Numbered from the stretch's first letter, positions 1 through 8,690 are shown. The stretch is DNA of 64,000 bases from JAAYRQ01 sp035647815 (GCA_035647815.1 DASRMR010000007.1:23080-87079), one strand, 5' to 3'. The notes: generated by a model from the sequence alone, not told the origin. Program-made: numbers and translations.

Positions 1-294
1 CACACATAAAATAATTATATTAAATTATTCTCTCACCACCATATTTAATTCTTCTACAAGTTCATAACTGATTGTTTAAGTTATTTCCTGTATAATAAAA
101 TTATAAACCTTATTAATTCCGTGAAATATTTTGATTTTGCATGTTTTCATATTAACATAGAGAAGATTCTCTTATATTATTTTTGGTTTTTTTATTTCAC
201 AAAAATTTTGCACAACAATACTACTTGTCTTGACATCAGTATATAGAAAAGCATAAAATTAATAAGTATCGGAACTTTAAGGAGGCAATATAAA
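1..294. other. AT-rich intergenic region left of rpmH (origin flank)
   Basis: No coding region is visible. In Firmicutes the interval left of rpmH separates it from dnaA and forms part of the origin region. Here it is strongly AT-rich with long T and A runs. I see only poor matches to the DnaA box (for example around 206-214), so I do not claim an origin. The right end carries a promoter for rpmH. Confidence 0.5.
230..257 (+). promoter_or_regulatory. Candidate sigma-A promoter of rpmH
   Basis: A perfect -35 box TTGACA at 230-235 is followed after 16 bases by CATAAA at 252-257, a 4/6 match to TATAAT. The rpmH Shine-Dalgarno sequence (aaggagg) and ATG follow about 40 bases downstream. The -35 is convincing and the exact -10 is less certain. 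Confidence 0.55.
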
Positions 295-429
295 ATGAAG
301 AGGACTTATCAACCAAAAAATCGCCAGAGAAAAAAAGTGCATGGCTTTAGAAAAAGAATGTCTACTCCTGGCGGTAGAAGAGTAATCGCGGCTAGAAGAA
401 AAAGAGGCAGAAAAGTATTATCTGCATAG
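295..429 (+). CDS. rpmH: 50S ribosomal protein L34
   Basis: Encodes the 44-residue basic protein L34 of the large ribosomal subunit. The product begins MKRTYQPKNRQRKKVHGFRK, continues with the family motif TPGGRRVIAARRKRGR and ends KVLSA, the standard full length. The ATG has an aaggaggc Shine-Dalgarno 8 bases upstream. It is the first gene of the conserved rpmH-rnpA-yidD-yidC-jag group. A hairpin sits on its stop codon, so part of the transcription may end there and allow higher rpmH than rnpA expression. Confidence 0.97.
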   Translation: MKRTYQPKNRQRKKVHGFRKRMSTPGGRRVIAARRKRGRKVLSA

Positions 430-448
430 GTCGTATTATACGACCTAT
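426..448 (+). terminator. Stem-loop at the rpmH stop codon
   Basis: A perfect 10-bp inverted repeat (ATAGGTCGTA / TACGACCTAT) with a 3-base loop begins inside the rpmH stop codon. It is followed by ctttacttct rather than a clean T run. It may be a weak terminator or an mRNA 3'-end stabiliser. Confidence 0.5.
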
Positions 449-652
449 CTTTACTTCTAAAAAAGTAATTATTAAAAAGACGGCATAGCGGTAAATAATT
501 TTTAGATATTATATTTACTATATAAGGAAGATTTTAAAGTTAAACACGGCTTTTACAGTTCTATGATTAGTAAATATCGCCATAGTGATTAGCGAATATT
601 ATTGATTAGGTTTCAGTATAAGCCGGTTTTACTAATTACGAGGATGGATTCA

Positions 653-997
653 ATGTTAGCCAAAGATAATAGAATAAGTAAAACGACTGATTATAATAAT
701 ATCTATAAAAATGGAAAAAAGATACCTGGAAAGTATATAATAACATATATACTTAATAATGATTTAGGACATAATCGCTATGGAATAGTAACTAGCAAAA
801 AAATTGGCAATGCAGTAATAAGAAATAAAGCTAAAAGAAGACTAAGGTCCATAATAAGGCTTAATATGAAAAAAATTAAACCTAGTCATGATATTGTTAT
901 AATTGGACGTTACAAGATAAGAGGCATAAAGTTTGCCCTTTTAAGTAAAGATTTCATAACAGTTATGAGGAAATCAGGTTTATGGTGCAAAGATTAA
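653..997 (+). CDS. rnpA: Ribonuclease P protein component
   Basis: Protein subunit of RNase P, which with the rnpB RNA removes 5' leaders from pre-tRNAs. The product begins MLAKDNRISKTTDYNNIYKN and carries the RNase P signature with the basic RNR-like segment NAVIRNKAKRRLRSIIR. The ORF stays open upstream to 602. I place the start at 653 because family members begin at this motif and a gagga Shine-Dalgarno lies 9 bases upstream. Length 114 aa is normal. Its 3' end overlaps yidD by 16 bases, which suggests translational coupling. Confidence 0.95.
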   Translation: MLAKDNRISKTTDYNNIYKNGKKIPGKYIITYILNNDLGHNRYGIVTSKKIGNAVIRNKAKRRLRSIIRLNMKKIKPSHDIVIIGRYKIRGIKFALLSKDFITVMRKSGLWCKD

Positions 998-1191
998 TTA
1001 TATTTTTAATAAAGGGATATCAAAAAATCACCCTGTTTAAAAGCCCATCGTGTCGCTTTTACCCTTCTTGTTCCAATTATTCGCTTGAGGCAATTGAAAA
1101 GCATGGTGTTATTAAAGGAGGATGGTTAGCCACTAAACGAATATGCAGGTGTCATCCTTTTAACCCGGGGGGTTATGATCCTGTACCATGA
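982..1191 (+). CDS. yidD: Membrane protein insertion efficiency factor YidD
   Basis: Small (69 aa) YidD-family protein, a cytoplasmic-side amphipathic protein that assists YidC-dependent insertion. The family hallmarks are present: the cysteine-rich segment SCRFYPSCSNYSLEAIEKHG, then GGWLATKRICRCHPFNPGGYDPVP. Its start lies inside rnpA (16-base overlap) and yidC follows after a 161-base gap holding a structured leader. The arrangement rnpA-yidD-yidC is the usual one. Confidence 0.95.
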   Translation: MVQRLIIFLIKGYQKITLFKSPSCRFYPSCSNYSLEAIEKHGVIKGGWLATKRICRCHPFNPGGYDPVP

Positions 1192-1279
1192 TTATTTCAG
1201 ATGAAAAGTATTAGAATATCTAAAATTAATCAATAATCATAAAAACGACTAAAAATAAACTAAATAAAAACAAATAACT

Positions 1280-1352
1280 ATGTATAAGGTAGTTATGCAA
1301 AACAAGGAGGTGAAACCTGCTATAGACCGCTTATCGGTAAGCAGGGTTTAAT
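1280..1352 (+). promoter_or_regulatory. yidC leader: hairpin between Shine-Dalgarno and TTG start, with a possible leader peptide
   Basis: A strong Shine-Dalgarno (aaggagg, 1304-1310) lies 42 bases before the yidC TTG. A hairpin fills that space: AAACCTGCT (1313-1321) pairs with AGCAGGGTTT (1340-1349, one bulged G), and an inner ACCG/CGGT stem spans 1326-1338. If folded, only five unpaired bases remain between the Shine-Dalgarno and the TTG, which is normal spacing. The same stretch also encodes a short ORF (ATG 1280 or 1295) ending TAA at 1349-1351, one base before the yidC start. Confidence 0.6.
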
Positions 1353-2297
1353 TTGTGGCAGTCTTTTGTACAATGGTTTGCTAGTGTAATTGAATTTATG
1401 TATGGCATAACTGGAAGCTTAGGTGTACCTAACTACGGATTAGCTATAATATTTTTGACTATAGTAATAAAAATCATATTATTTCCCTTAACTCAAAAAC
1501 AGATGAAATCTATGCGTGGGATGCAGGAAATTCAACCTAAAATGAAGAGGATACAAGAAAAATATAAAGATAATCCTCAGAAAGCGCAAGAAAAGGTAAT
1601 GGAACTATATAAAGATAATGGTGTCAGCCCATTCGGAGGTTGTTTGCCATTATTGATTCAGATGCCTATTTTTATAGCATTTTACCAATCTTTATTCAAA
1701 TTTGATTTTGCAGTTGCTGAACATGCTAGCTTTCTTTGGATTCCTGATATAGCCCAACCAGACAAACTCTTTATTTTGGCTATATTAGCAGCAGGTACCA
1801 CTTTTCTACAACAAAGAATTTCTATGGTTGACACTAAAGATCAAACTCAAAGAACCATGTTATATATAATGCCTTTATTTATGGCGTGGATAGCAGCTAC
1901 GATGCCAGCAGGATTACCATTGTACTGGGTTACCTTTAATATTTTAGGTATTATACAACAGTTATTTGTTAATAAGGCCAGTAGTAGAGCTAAACTTGAT
2001 ACAGGAACTGGTGTACAGGTGGAAGTAGAGATGGAAAGCGAGTCAGCAGCTAAAACTACATCCAAGGATACTACTAAAAAAGACACCAAAGATACTAAAA
2101 ATACTAGTAAAAAAACTACTAAAAAAGACAGTAAAGATACTAAAAACACTACTAAAAAAGACCCGAAAAAAGATACCAAAGATACCAAAAATACCAGCAA
2201 AAAAGACACGAAAAAGCCTAATACAACAGGGAGGGGAAAAGAAGGAGGAAAGAAGAATGCAACTCCAGACAATCGAAAAAAAGGGAAAAAACGTTGA
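1353..2297 (+). CDS. yidC: Membrane protein insertase YidC/Oxa1 family
   Basis: Inserts membrane proteins alone or with SecYEG. The 314-aa product has the Gram-positive layout with about five membrane segments (first near residues 28-46) and the motif GVSPFGGCLPLLIQMPIFIAFY at 90-111. The groove positive charge is Lys40 (TIVIKIILFPL) instead of the more usual Arg. There is no cleavable lipoprotein signal. The start is TTG, giving MWQSFVQWF as expected for clostridial YidC. Residues about 234-314 form a lysine-rich tail with repeated KDTKDTKNTSKK units, probably ribosome-contacting. The last 41 bases overlap jag. Confidence 0.95.
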   Translation: MWQSFVQWFASVIEFMYGITGSLGVPNYGLAIIFLTIVIKIILFPLTQKQMKSMRGMQEIQPKMKRIQEKYKDNPQKAQEKVMELYKDNGVSPFGGCLPLLIQMPIFIAFYQSLFKFDFAVAEHASFLWIPDIAQPDKLFILAILAAGTTFLQQRISMVDTKDQTQRTMLYIMPLFMAWIAATMPAGLPLYWVTFNILGIIQQLFVNKASSRAKLDTGTGVQVEVEMESESAAKTTSKDTTKKDTKDTKNTSKKTTKKDSKDTKNTTKKDPKKDTKDTKNTSKKDTKKPNTTGRGKEGGKKNATPDNRKKGKKR

Positions 2298-2883
2298 CGA
2301 AGCCATTAAAACAGCTCTAGAAGAATTAGATTGTACTATTGAAGAAGTTACTATTGAAGTTTTAGAAGAAGCTAGCAAAGCTTTATTAGGCCTAATAAAG
2401 AGACCGGCAATAGTACGAGTCTCTGTGATACCAAGGCCAGAGCAAGAAGCTAGCAAAGTTGTGGAAGAACTGCTAGATAAAATGAAAATAGACTATAAGA
2501 TAGATAAAATTGAATGGGACTCTGGAAGGGTTAGAATTAATATTACTGGTGAAGATATGGGTCTACTTATAGGTCGTAGGGGTGAAACCTTAAATGCAGT
2601 TCAATTTTTAGCAAGTTTGATTATTAATCGTAAAAGAGATGAGAGGATTAATCTAGTCCTAGATGTTGAAGATTATAGGAAAAAAAGAGAACAATCTTTG
2701 GAAGCATTAGCGTTAAGGTTATCAGATAAGGTTAAAGATACTAAAAAAAATGTAGTAATGAGACCAATGAATTCCCGGGAGCGAAGAATCATTCATACAG
2801 TTTTACAAGGGGATTCAATGATAACTACATATTCAACAGGTGAAGAACCTAATCGTAAAGTAGTCATCGCTTTAAAGAAATAA
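2257..2883 (+). CDS. jag: RNA-binding protein Jag/KhpB
   Basis: Cytoplasmic RNA-binding protein (SpoIIIJ-associated) of the KhpA/KhpB system linked to cell division and envelope control. The N-terminal Jag_N domain occupies about residues 1-50, a KH domain with GEDMGLLIGRRGETLNAVQFLAS follows, and a C-terminal R3H domain holds RPMNSRERRIIHTVLQ. The ATG at 2257 has aaggagg 8 bases upstream, and this Shine-Dalgarno lies within the Lys-rich tail codons of yidC (41-base overlap). Length 208 aa is typical. An intrinsic terminator follows. Confidence 0.95.
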   Translation: MQLQTIEKKGKNVDEAIKTALEELDCTIEEVTIEVLEEASKALLGLIKRPAIVRVSVIPRPEQEASKVVEELLDKMKIDYKIDKIEWDSGRVRINITGEDMGLLIGRRGETLNAVQFLASLIINRKRDERINLVLDVEDYRKKREQSLEALALRLSDKVKDTKKNVVMRPMNSRERRIIHTVLQGDSMITTYSTGEEPNRKVVIALKK

Positions 2884-2890
2884 ATTGATT

Positions 2891-2916
2891 AAAAAAGACC
2901 CGTACGGGTCTTTTTT
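2891..2916 (+). terminator. Rho-independent terminator after jag
   Basis: AAAAAAGACCC and GGGTCTTTTTT form an 11-bp stem around GTAC, with the T run as its 3' arm. It ends the rpmH-jag transcription unit 8 bases past the jag stop. Confidence 0.85.
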
Positions 2917-2992
2917 ATGTGTTTATGTGTAGTTTAGAAGATGTTCTGGTAAAATATTAATAAAAATAACTAGTTTTATTGGAAGTGGTTTT

Positions 2993-4372
2993 TTGTATTA
3001 TGATGATATAGTTGCAATTTCAACACCACCAGGTGAAGGTGGTATAGCTATTATTCGCTTAAGCGGGAGCGATGTTATATCTAAGGTGGATTCTATTTTC
3101 AGACCTTATAAATTAAATGTAGATATTAAGGAAAAGCCCAGCTTTACTCTTACTCTAGGTTGGATAATAGATGAAAGTTCAGATATAATCGATGAAGTTT
3201 TAGTTTCTATAATGAGGGGTCCTAATAGTTATACTGGTGAGGATGTAATAGAAATTAACTGTCATGGTGGCACTTTGCCTGCCAAAAGGTGTTTAGAAGA
3301 AGTCTTAAAAACAGGAGCTAGGATTGCTGAACCTGGGGAGTTTACCAAAAGGGCTTTTTTAAATGGGCGTCTAGATGTTAGTCAGGCAGAAGCAGTTATA
3401 GAAATAATCAGGTCTAAGACGAATAAGGGTTTAAAATTAGCAGTTAAACAATTAACCGGGAAGAATAGTGAGTTAATTAATCGACTAGAAGATCAATTAA
3501 TTGAGCTTAATGCCATGGTTGAGGCTAGTTTAGATTTCCCTGATGATGTTGGCGATTTAGATATTTCTGCAGCAAGTGAAATAATAAGTAAAGCTATCGA
3601 ACAAATTGATAAATTACTAGTTGCAGCCAAAAGAGCGGAGATATACAGAGATGGGATTAAGGTAGTTATTTGCGGTAAGCCTAATGTAGGTAAATCAAGT
3701 CTTTTAAATGTATTATTAAGGAAAGATCGAGCTATTGTCACTAATATTCCGGGGACTACACGAGATGTTATCGAAGATTATATTAATATTAGGGGTATTC
3801 CGGTGAAATTAATGGATACTGCTGGTATTAGACTGACTGATGATTTTGTGGAAAAAATAGGTGTAGAGAGATCGCGTGAAGTTATAGAGGAAGCAGATTT
3901 AGTTGTTTTTGTTCTAGATGTAGAAACAGGAATCACAGAAGAGGATTTAGCTATTTTTCAGGATATAGAAAATTCTAATGTGATTATATTAGTTAATAAA
4001 GAAGATTTAGAAGAGAAAAGAATTTCCGATCTTGATTTGCAAGGTGATTTGGCTAAATTTCATATTATAAGAGGTTCTATAAAAGATGAAGTAGGTTTAG
4101 ATGAGTTAGAAACAACTATGGAAAATATGATTTTAAGTGGAGAAGTAGAAAGTGATGAAATGGAACTAATGATTAATCTTAGACAGAAAAACAGCTTACT
4201 CCAGGCTAAAAAACATCTGGAAGATACTTTGGGATCTATTGATATCCTCCCTTTGGATTGTATTAGCATAGATGTATGGGGGGCTTTAGAAGCCTTAGGA
4301 GAAATAACGGGTAAAAACTTAAAAGAAGATGTTTTAGAACGGATATTTAGTAATTTCTGTATAGGTAAATAA
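2993..4372 (+). CDS. mnmE: tRNA uridine-5-carboxymethylaminomethyl modification GTPase MnmE
   Basis: GTPase that with MnmG installs (carboxymethyl)aminomethyl groups at wobble U34. The N-terminal folate-binding domain starts DDIVAISTPPGEGGIAIIRLSG. The G domain carries the P-loop GKPNVGKSS, the switch motif DTAG and NKED, and the C-terminus ends FCIGK with the family's essential cysteine. Length 459 aa is normal. The start is TTG at 2993 with ggaagtgg upstream; no ATG fits the conserved N-terminus. It lies 22 bases before mnmG, its complex partner. Confidence 0.96.
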   Translation: MYYDDIVAISTPPGEGGIAIIRLSGSDVISKVDSIFRPYKLNVDIKEKPSFTLTLGWIIDESSDIIDEVLVSIMRGPNSYTGEDVIEINCHGGTLPAKRCLEEVLKTGARIAEPGEFTKRAFLNGRLDVSQAEAVIEIIRSKTNKGLKLAVKQLTGKNSELINRLEDQLIELNAMVEASLDFPDDVGDLDISAASEIISKAIEQIDKLLVAAKRAEIYRDGIKVVICGKPNVGKSSLLNVLLRKDRAIVTNIPGTTRDVIEDYINIRGIPVKLMDTAGIRLTDDFVEKIGVERSREVIEEADLVVFVLDVETGITEEDLAIFQDIENSNVIILVNKEDLEEKRISDLDLQGDLAKFHIIRGSIKDEVGLDELETTMENMILSGEVESDEMELMINLRQKNSLLQAKKHLEDTLGSIDILPLDCISIDVWGALEALGEITGKNLKEDVLERIFSNFCIGK

Positions 4373-4394
4373 ACTAGATAGCTTAGGAGGGAAT

Positions 4395-6272
4395 ATGAAA
4401 ATTTATGATGCTGGCTCTTACGATATAATTGTCATCGGTGCTGGTCATGCAGGTTGTGAGGCTGCATTAGCTGCTGCCCGCATAGGTTGTAAGACATTAT
4501 TAGTTACACTTAGCATGGAAAGTATAGCTATGATGGATTGTAATCCATCTGTAGGTGGACCTGCTAAGGCACAATTAGTAAGGGAAATTGATGCCTTAGG
4601 TGGAGAAATGGCAAAACTAATAGATAAAACTAATCTTCAAATAAGACTTATAAATACAGGCAAAGGTCCAGCAGTACAAGCTTTGCGGGGCCAGATTGAT
4701 AAACATGAGTACCATCAAGAAATGTTAAAAGTTTTATTGCAAGAAGAAAATCTAGATGTAATGATGGCGGAAGTTGAAGAAATAAAAGTTAATAATCAAA
4801 AGGTTACGGGAATTATAACTAAAACTGGGGCTAGATATAATTGCAAAAAGGTCATAATGACATCAGGAACATATCTTAAAGGCCGAATTGTAATCGGTAA
4901 TTTGGCTTTTGAGGGAGGACCAGCTAATCAATTCCCAGCCATAAAACTATCTGATAACTTACGACAATTAGGTTTTAAACTAGGCAGGTTTAAAACTGGA
5001 ACACCTCCACGAATCGATAGAAAAAGTGTGGATTTTTCTAAAATGCTGGAACAACCTGGTGATGAAGAAGATTATCGTTTTTCTTTTATAAGCTCATCTA
5101 ATAATAGACCCCAATTATCGTGTTGGTTAACCCATAGTAATCCACAGACACACCAATTAGTAATGGATAATCTTGACCGTGCCCCAATGTATAGTGGGAT
5201 TATTAAAGGAAAAGGACCTAGTTATTGTCCAGCATTTGAAGATAAGGTTGTGCGTTTTTCACATAAAGATGCCCACCAATTATTTATAGAACCAGAAGGT
5301 AGAACTACTGATGAAATGTATATACAAGGGTTAAATACAAGTTTGCCCGAGGATGTACAGATTAAAGTTTTGCATAGTATTGTAGGTTTGGAAAATGCTC
5401 GTATTATTAGGACAGGATATGCTATCGAATATGACTATCTATTCCCATCACAGCTGCAAGTAACTCTTGAAACTAAGTTGATAGAAGGTTTATATACGGC
5501 AGGACAGGTTAATGGTACATCTGGATATGAGGAAGCAGCTGCACAAGGCTTGATAGCCGGAATAAATGCGGCTTTAAATATTCAGGAAAAAGAGCCACTA
5601 GTTTTAAAAAGAAGTGAAGCATATATAGGTGTGCTGATAGATGACTTACTGACTGGGGAGATCGATGAACCATATCGCCTTTTAACTTCGAGAGCAGAAT
5701 ATAGATTAATCTTAAGACAAGACAATGCTGATTTAAGATTAACAGAAATAGGTCGAAAAGTTGGCCTAGTCGATGATTTTCGCTGGACTACTTTTCAAGC
5801 TAAAAAAGAAATCTTAGAAAAAGAGATATCACACCTCCAGAATAGTACTTATACACCTGGGGATAAAGTTATAAGTGATTTCTTAGCTAATAGAAAGCTG
5901 ACCCCATTAAAAGACCGTATTTCTTTATGGGAATTGTTGCGTAGACCAGAAATATTAATAAATGATTTTGTAGAACTAGGATTAGTTCAACCTAATAATC
6001 ATGCTATACTCGAGCAATTACAAATACAGTCTAAATATGAAGGATATATAAAGAAACAGCAAGAGCAAGTTAAGAGATTCGAAAAGATGGAAAATCGCTT
6101 ATTGCCTGATGATATTGATTATGCTGATGTTTATAGTTTATCGAGTGAAGCATTGCAAAAATTAAAACAAATAAGACCAGTCTCTATAGGGCAAGCCTCT
6201 CGTATTTTTGGAGTAGATCCGGCAGATATAAATGTTTTATTAATATATTTGGAAAAAGAAAAGAGGAAATAG
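4395..6272 (+). CDS. mnmG: tRNA uridine-5-carboxymethylaminomethyl modification enzyme MnmG
   Basis: FAD-dependent partner of MnmE in wobble-uridine modification. The product opens with the dinucleotide fold VIGAGHAGCEAALAAARIG and contains MMDCNPSVGGPAKAQLVREIDALGG, KTGTPPRI and the YAIEYDY/GTSGYEEAAAQG motifs of the family. At 625 aa it is full length. The ATG is preceded by aggaggg. It sits in the conserved order mnmE-mnmG-rsmG, with rsmG 9 bases downstream. Confidence 0.97.
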   Translation: MKIYDAGSYDIIVIGAGHAGCEAALAAARIGCKTLLVTLSMESIAMMDCNPSVGGPAKAQLVREIDALGGEMAKLIDKTNLQIRLINTGKGPAVQALRGQIDKHEYHQEMLKVLLQEENLDVMMAEVEEIKVNNQKVTGIITKTGARYNCKKVIMTSGTYLKGRIVIGNLAFEGGPANQFPAIKLSDNLRQLGFKLGRFKTGTPPRIDRKSVDFSKMLEQPGDEEDYRFSFISSSNNRPQLSCWLTHSNPQTHQLVMDNLDRAPMYSGIIKGKGPSYCPAFEDKVVRFSHKDAHQLFIEPEGRTTDEMYIQGLNTSLPEDVQIKVLHSIVGLENARIIRTGYAIEYDYLFPSQLQVTLETKLIEGLYTAGQVNGTSGYEEAAAQGLIAGINAALNIQEKEPLVLKRSEAYIGVLIDDLLTGEIDEPYRLLTSRAEYRLILRQDNADLRLTEIGRKVGLVDDFRWTTFQAKKEILEKEISHLQNSTYTPGDKVISDFLANRKLTPLKDRISLWELLRRPEILINDFVELGLVQPNNHAILEQLQIQSKYEGYIKKQQEQVKRFEKMENRLLPDDIDYADVYSLSSEALQKLKQIRPVSIGQASRIFGVDPADINVLLIYLEKEKRK

Positions 6273-6281
6273 GAAAGCTAT

Positions 6282-6929
6282 ATGGAATATAATGTAAAAA
6301 GATATGTTGATATATTAAGTGAGGAGAACGAGCGTCATAATTTAGTCAGTAGAAAAAGTTTTGCCCAAGATGTGGATAAGCATATTATTGATAGCCTATC
6401 AGTTTTGCAGTTTGAAAGGTTAGTCGATAAAAAGGTTGTAGACATAGGAAGTGGTGCAGGTTTTCCGGCCTTGATTTTAGCCATGAAATGCAGCAATAGT
6501 AATTTTGTTTTAATTGAATCAAATTTAAAAAAAAGCTCGTTTTTGTCTAGGGTAGTAGAAGAATTAAATCTTTCTAATGTTGAAGTAATAAGAGGACGAG
6601 TTGAGGAGATAGGACAAGACCTACTATATCGTAATCAATTTGATATATGTACGAGTAGAGCAGTAGCACCACTTAATGTAATGCTAGAATATGGCCTACC
6701 ACTTTTAAAAACTGGTGGGCAAATGTGGTTGTGGAAAGGTAGAAACTATCCTACTGAAGTAGATGAAGCCCAAAATGCACTAAAAGTTCTTAAAGCTAAA
6801 GTTATGCAAGTTCACTTATATACTTTGCTGGAAGAAAGAGACCGGGCTATAGTAATAGTAAAAAAACAAGAAGATATATCACAAAAATACCCGAGAAGAA
6901 TAGGTATACCGAAAAAGCAACCATTATAG
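6282..6929 (+). CDS. rsmG: 16S rRNA (guanine-N7) methyltransferase RsmG
   Basis: SAM-dependent methyltransferase for G527 (E. coli numbering) of 16S rRNA. The SAM-binding motif VVDIGSGAGFPALILA lies near residues 50-65, preceded by HIIDSL, and followed by the conserved CTSRAVAPL and GGQMWLWKG segments. At 215 aa it is slightly shorter than the usual 230-240 but complete. Spacing on both sides (9 and 12 bases) indicates co-transcription with mnmG and noc. Confidence 0.95.
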   Translation: MEYNVKRYVDILSEENERHNLVSRKSFAQDVDKHIIDSLSVLQFERLVDKKVVDIGSGAGFPALILAMKCSNSNFVLIESNLKKSSFLSRVVEELNLSNVEVIRGRVEEIGQDLLYRNQFDICTSRAVAPLNVMLEYGLPLLKTGGQMWLWKGRNYPTEVDEAQNALKVLKAKVMQVHLYTLLEERDRAIVIVKKQEDISQKYPRRIGIPKKQPL

Positions 6930-6941
6930 GGAGGGGTCTAA

Positions 6942-7796
6942 ATGGTTCGTAAACAAATTGAAAAGTTTTGGGGTAAAAATCATGGTGATCGGATAATGAA
7001 CATATCATTGGAGAAAATAAGCTTTAATCCATTCCAACCTAGAAAGTTTTTCGATGAAGAAGAATTAAAAGAACTCGCCCAATCTATTCAGTCCTATGGA
7101 ATTATTCAGCCCATCATAGTTAGGGAAGATGGGGAGAACTACCAGATAATTGCGGGAGAAAGACGATATAGAGCGTGTAGAATACTGGGCCTAAAAGATA
7201 TTCCTGCAATTATTCAGGATATGGATGATGAAAAAGCGGCTGCAATATCTTTAATTGAAAACTTACAAAGGAGAGAACTCAATTACTTTGAAGAAGCCTC
7301 TGCTTATAGTGTACTGATTAACGGGTTTGGATTAACTCAGGAAGAATTGGCCAAAAAGGTAGGGCGAAGTCAATCTGCGATTGCTAATAAGTTACGACTT
7401 TTGAAGTTAAATATCAAAGTAAAAGAAGCTATCGCCCCTGACTTAATAACTGAAAGACATGCAAGAGCACTACTTAAGCTAAATGATCCACAAACTCAAT
7501 TAGAAGTTCTAAATGAAATAAACAAGAAAGAAATGACGGTCAAAGAAACGGAAGAATTAGTAGAAAAACTTAGGCGCAATAATATCCCCGTAAAGAATGT
7601 TAGCAAAGAAAATAACCAGAACATTTCTATGATTATTAGAGATGCTCGTATATTCTTAAATACTATAAAAGAAACTGTAAAACGAGCTAAACAGACTGGT
7701 ATAGATATATCCATGCTAGAAAACGAAAGTGATGAAAACTATGAAATAGTAATAAAAATCGCCAAATCTAAAAAAAGCGTTCGCCAAATTAGATAA
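6942..7796 (+). CDS. noc: Nucleoid occlusion protein Noc (ParB-family)
   Basis: ParB-fold CTPase-type DNA-binding protein predicted to couple chromosome position to division-site selection. The N-terminal 13 residues (MVRKQIEKFWGKN) could form the membrane-targeting amphipathic helix known from Noc. The ParB/Noc core has NPFQPRK and IIAGERRYRACR. In the helix-turn-helix, the four specificity positions that separate Noc from ParB read Q-K-K-R (in SQSAIANKLRLLKL and ITERHA), the Noc pattern, whereas the window's ParB has R-T-K-G. An exact Noc-binding palindrome occurs at 27195-27210. Length 284 aa matches Bacillus Noc. Confidence 0.88.
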   Translation: MVRKQIEKFWGKNHGDRIMNISLEKISFNPFQPRKFFDEEELKELAQSIQSYGIIQPIIVREDGENYQIIAGERRYRACRILGLKDIPAIIQDMDDEKAAAISLIENLQRRELNYFEEASAYSVLINGFGLTQEELAKKVGRSQSAIANKLRLLKLNIKVKEAIAPDLITERHARALLKLNDPQTQLEVLNEINKKEMTVKETEELVEKLRRNNIPVKNVSKENNQNISMIIRDARIFLNTIKETVKRAKQTGIDISMLENESDENYEIVIKIAKSKKSVRQIR

Positions 7797-7833
7797 TATG
7801 ACTACCAACAATATAATAAATTATTTTAAACAG

Positions 7834-7872
7834 AAAGCGTACCTCGGCTAGAATCTGCGAGATACGCTTTTT
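7834..7872. terminator. Bidirectional terminator between noc and the CoA-transferase genes
   Basis: AAAGCGTACCTCG and CGAGATACGCTTT pair with one mismatch, with a T run on the plus side and an A run on the left. It separates two convergent transcription units. Confidence 0.8.
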
Positions 7873-7910
7873 ATATTGGCTTAGTTTTATTATAGTGTCA
7901 GTTAATTTTT

Positions 7911-8690
7911 CTATGTGCCTGGCATTTTTGTGAAGACACCTCTTGGGTCTACTACGGTGCGTAATATTTCTAAAACATCTTTAGGTGGTTCTTCTAAATA
8001 TTCGATCTCATCAGGAACTAGTAATTCAAAACCTGTACAAGCTTGTGCTATTTCTACAGTCATGCCAGGATTAAGAGTCTTAATACGCAGCTTTTTTGAA
8101 ACTGGTTCGAAATCATAGACTCCTACTTGAGTTACAACAGCAGTAGGTCCTCCTAAGAGTCCGGCTTTTTCTCTAGTATCTCCACCATCTAAATATCCAG
8201 GAGTAGTAACAAAGTCTACTTTAGCTGGAAAACGATCTGGAGTCTGTAAGCCAACTAAAACAGAATTCTCGGTTAGTGAACCAATATCATTACCTCCACC
8301 ACTGCCAGGTAAAATAGCTTTTAAGTTTTCGTAACTTCCTATTACGGAAGTATTAACATTCCCATACATATCTATTTGGGCTCCACCTTGGAAAGCTATA
8401 TCTACATATCCAATGGCACTTTGTCCGAATGAAGTTGCCATTTCCATTGACATAGTAGACTTTCTAAATGTAAAAGGACAACCTACTGACCAAGGCATTT
8501 CACCTTCTAGTGGGTCTTGCCCACCACTTTCATAAACCATAGTTATATTTTTAGCATGAGTTTTTTTGGCTAACATACCGCCAACCATAGGAAGGCCAGT
8601 TCCTACATAAACAATTTGACCATCATGAATCTGCAGTGAAATATTATAAGCCAACATTTCTAGTGGATTAGCTTGTGCTACATTGCTCAT
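7911..8690 (-). CDS. Glutaconate-type CoA-transferase, beta subunit
   Basis: Family I CoA-transferase subunit B, 259 aa, closest in layout to glutaconate CoA-transferase GctB. The catalytic glutamate expected at position 54 of GctB is exactly Glu54 here (MVYESGGQDPL). The glycine-rich LPGSGGGNDIGS loop that helps form the oxyanion/CoA site follows. It is translated after gctA with a 12-base gap and its own ggaggt site. The pair moves CoA between a dicarboxylate or related acid and an acyl-CoA, often in amino-acid fermentation. The exact substrate cannot be read from sequence. A decayed copy of this gene lies at 10256-10410. Confidence 0.85.
   Translation of the reverse strand: MSNVAQANPLEMLAYNISLQIHDGQIVYVGTGLPMVGGMLAKKTHAKNITMVYESGGQDPLEGEMPWSVGCPFTFRKSTMSMEMATSFGQSAIGYVDIAFQGGAQIDMYGNVNTSVIGSYENLKAILPGSGGGNDIGSLTENSVLVGLQTPDRFPAKVDFVTTPGYLDGGDTREKAGLLGGPTAVVTQVGVYDFEPVSKKLRIKTLNPGMTVEIAQACTGFELLVPDEIEYLEEPPKDVLEILRTVVDPRGVFTKMPGT

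Noticed and set aside
206..214. Possible DnaA box near rpmH
   Set aside because: It differs from the TTATNCACA consensus and stands alone; no cluster is visible in the first 294 bases.
1847..2456. Two long reverse-strand ORFs opposite the yidC tail and jag start
   Set aside because: They are reverse readings of the lysine codon repeats, giving Phe/Val/Ser-rich nonsense; yidC and jag explain the region.
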